From positions 1 through 6,280 of the forward strand of contig SLKL01000320.1 of the NCBI GenBank assembly GCA_007134625.1: 6,280 bases of DNA, read 5' to 3'. Positions 5,618 through 6,280 of this stretch are shown here, piece after piece. The notes below the pieces were generated by a model, which had not been told where the DNA came from, ran no database searches, and saw only the letters and a list, made by a program, of their open reading frames with translations. Source of the stretch: Saprospiraceae bacterium (lineage in GTDB: Bacteria > Bacteroidota > Bacteroidia > Chitinophagales > Saprospiraceae). The position numbers and the translations under genes are program-made. The number at the start of each line of letters is the position of its first letter. The first letter of the stretch is position 1.

Positions 5618-6280
5618 ATGAAAATTACTTGGCTGATACTTTTTGTTTCATTTTTTTTCTATTCCGTAAACGCTCAATATGTTGACGAGGAAGGAAGGGT
5701 TGATAAAGAAAAACTTCTTACAGAACTAAAGCTTTTGGAAAATTGGAGTCCAGAGCAGGATACTCTTAAAGAGAAGATATTTGATAAATTGGTGGAGGCC
5801 AGACAAAACCATCCTAAACTTATTCAATCAAAGGATAAAAGGGATAAAATAACATTGACAATTATTGAATTAGGGAATTTGACTGGAGATTTTTTTTTCT
5901 TAAATCCGAATAATAGAAATTCGCCTCATTACAGAAGAAATCGCATTGAAAGAAGAAGAGCTGATACAGTAAGCCATGATCTTGAAATACTTAAACAAGA
6001 TTTAGCTCGATTTCAAGATTCACTCGCAATGGTCTATGATGCCTTCAAGCGGATAATCGAAAGCAGCAATGAAACCAGGGCTTCTAAGGAAAAAGCTGTA
6101 CACCTACTTGCAACAAGTAATGATTTAGAAGATATTGATTATTTATTCGCAAATAATAGATTCTTAAGTTTTGGGACAATAAGTGAACATGGAATGAATC
6201 ATTGGAATTCTCATACAGATGAGGAGTTGTTGCTGTCCACTAGAACTGGAATGGTTGCACTGAGCAAAGCAAAATTTCAT
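5618..6280 (+). CDS. Predicted exported protein of unknown function (3' end outside window)
   Basis: From the ATG at 5618-5620 the frame stays open for 221 codons to the window edge. Seen: a classic Sec signal peptide, MKITWLILFVSFFFYSVNA followed by Q, with a Val/Ala signal-peptidase-I site after residue 19 and the NAQ ending frequent in Bacteroidota; so the mature protein should be periplasmic, surface-exposed or secreted. The rest looks hydrophilic and mainly helical, with a basic patch YRRNRIERRRAD (105-116) followed by a possible coiled coil (about 117-150). The segment ASKEKAVHLLATSNDLEDIDYLFANN (155-180) looks like one helical-repeat unit. No catalytic motif is recognised and no function is assigned. 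The start is supported by the signal peptide although no Shine-Dalgarno is present, as is usual here. Two T-runs lie within the coding sequence (8 T at 5651-5658, 9 T at 5890-5898). Confidence 0.75.
   Translation, partial: MKITWLILFVSFFFYSVNAQYVDEEGRVDKEKLLTELKLLENWSPEQDTLKEKIFDKLVEARQNHPKLIQSKDKRDKITLTIIELGNLTGDFFFLNPNNRNSPHYRRNRIERRRADTVSHDLEILKQDLARFQDSLAMVYDAFKRIIESSNETRASKEKAVHLLATSNDLEDIDYLFANNRFLSFGTISEHGMNHWNSHTDEELLLSTRTGMVALSKAKFH

Overview
The window looks like a chromosomal segment from a member of the Bacteroidota, most likely the order Cytophagales. Three things point there: several copies of the Bacteroidota-type -7 promoter element (TAnnTTTG, often with a trailing C), A-rich leaders without a Shine-Dalgarno sequence, and protein types typical of the phylum (a TamL-like Omp85 barrel, a phylum-style S20, a secreted protein with a signal peptide ending in NAQ). 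The genus cannot be fixed from the sequence.

Layout from left to right. (1) Bases 1-1329 hold the C-terminal part of an Omp85/BamA-TamA outer-membrane barrel protein; its start lies outside the window. (2) Bases 1334-1396 carry a 29-bp tandem duplication that creates two promoter-like units in front of an AAA-type ATPase with a DUF4143-like C-terminus (1416-2600, +). (3) A convergent gene (2688-3152, -) encodes a Xre/MbcA/ParS-type antitoxin with no toxin gene beside it. (4) Bases 3153-3623 lack a convincing gene but are full of structure: at least four hairpins between 3311 and 3475, two tiny minus-strand open frames, and a pair of nearly identical palindromes at 3544-3598. (5) The universally conserved ATPase gene ychF (3624-4721, -) is divergent from rpsT, ribosomal protein S20 (4935-5186, +), which ends in a clear terminator hairpin. 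(6) After about 360 bp of AT-rich DNA, a predicted exported protein of unknown function starts at 5618 and runs off the right edge.

The housekeeping genes (Omp85, ychF, rpsT) frame an accessory-looking stretch at about 1330-3620 containing the ATPase, the orphan antitoxin and the hairpin-rich spacer. There is no sign of one operon: orientations alternate and each complete gene has its own promoter-like element. No complete new system is demonstrable. The items most worth a second look are the toxin-less antitoxin, the twin palindromes, the hairpin-rich spacer and the duplicated promoter. No tRNA, rRNA, CRISPR array or intact insertion sequence was seen.
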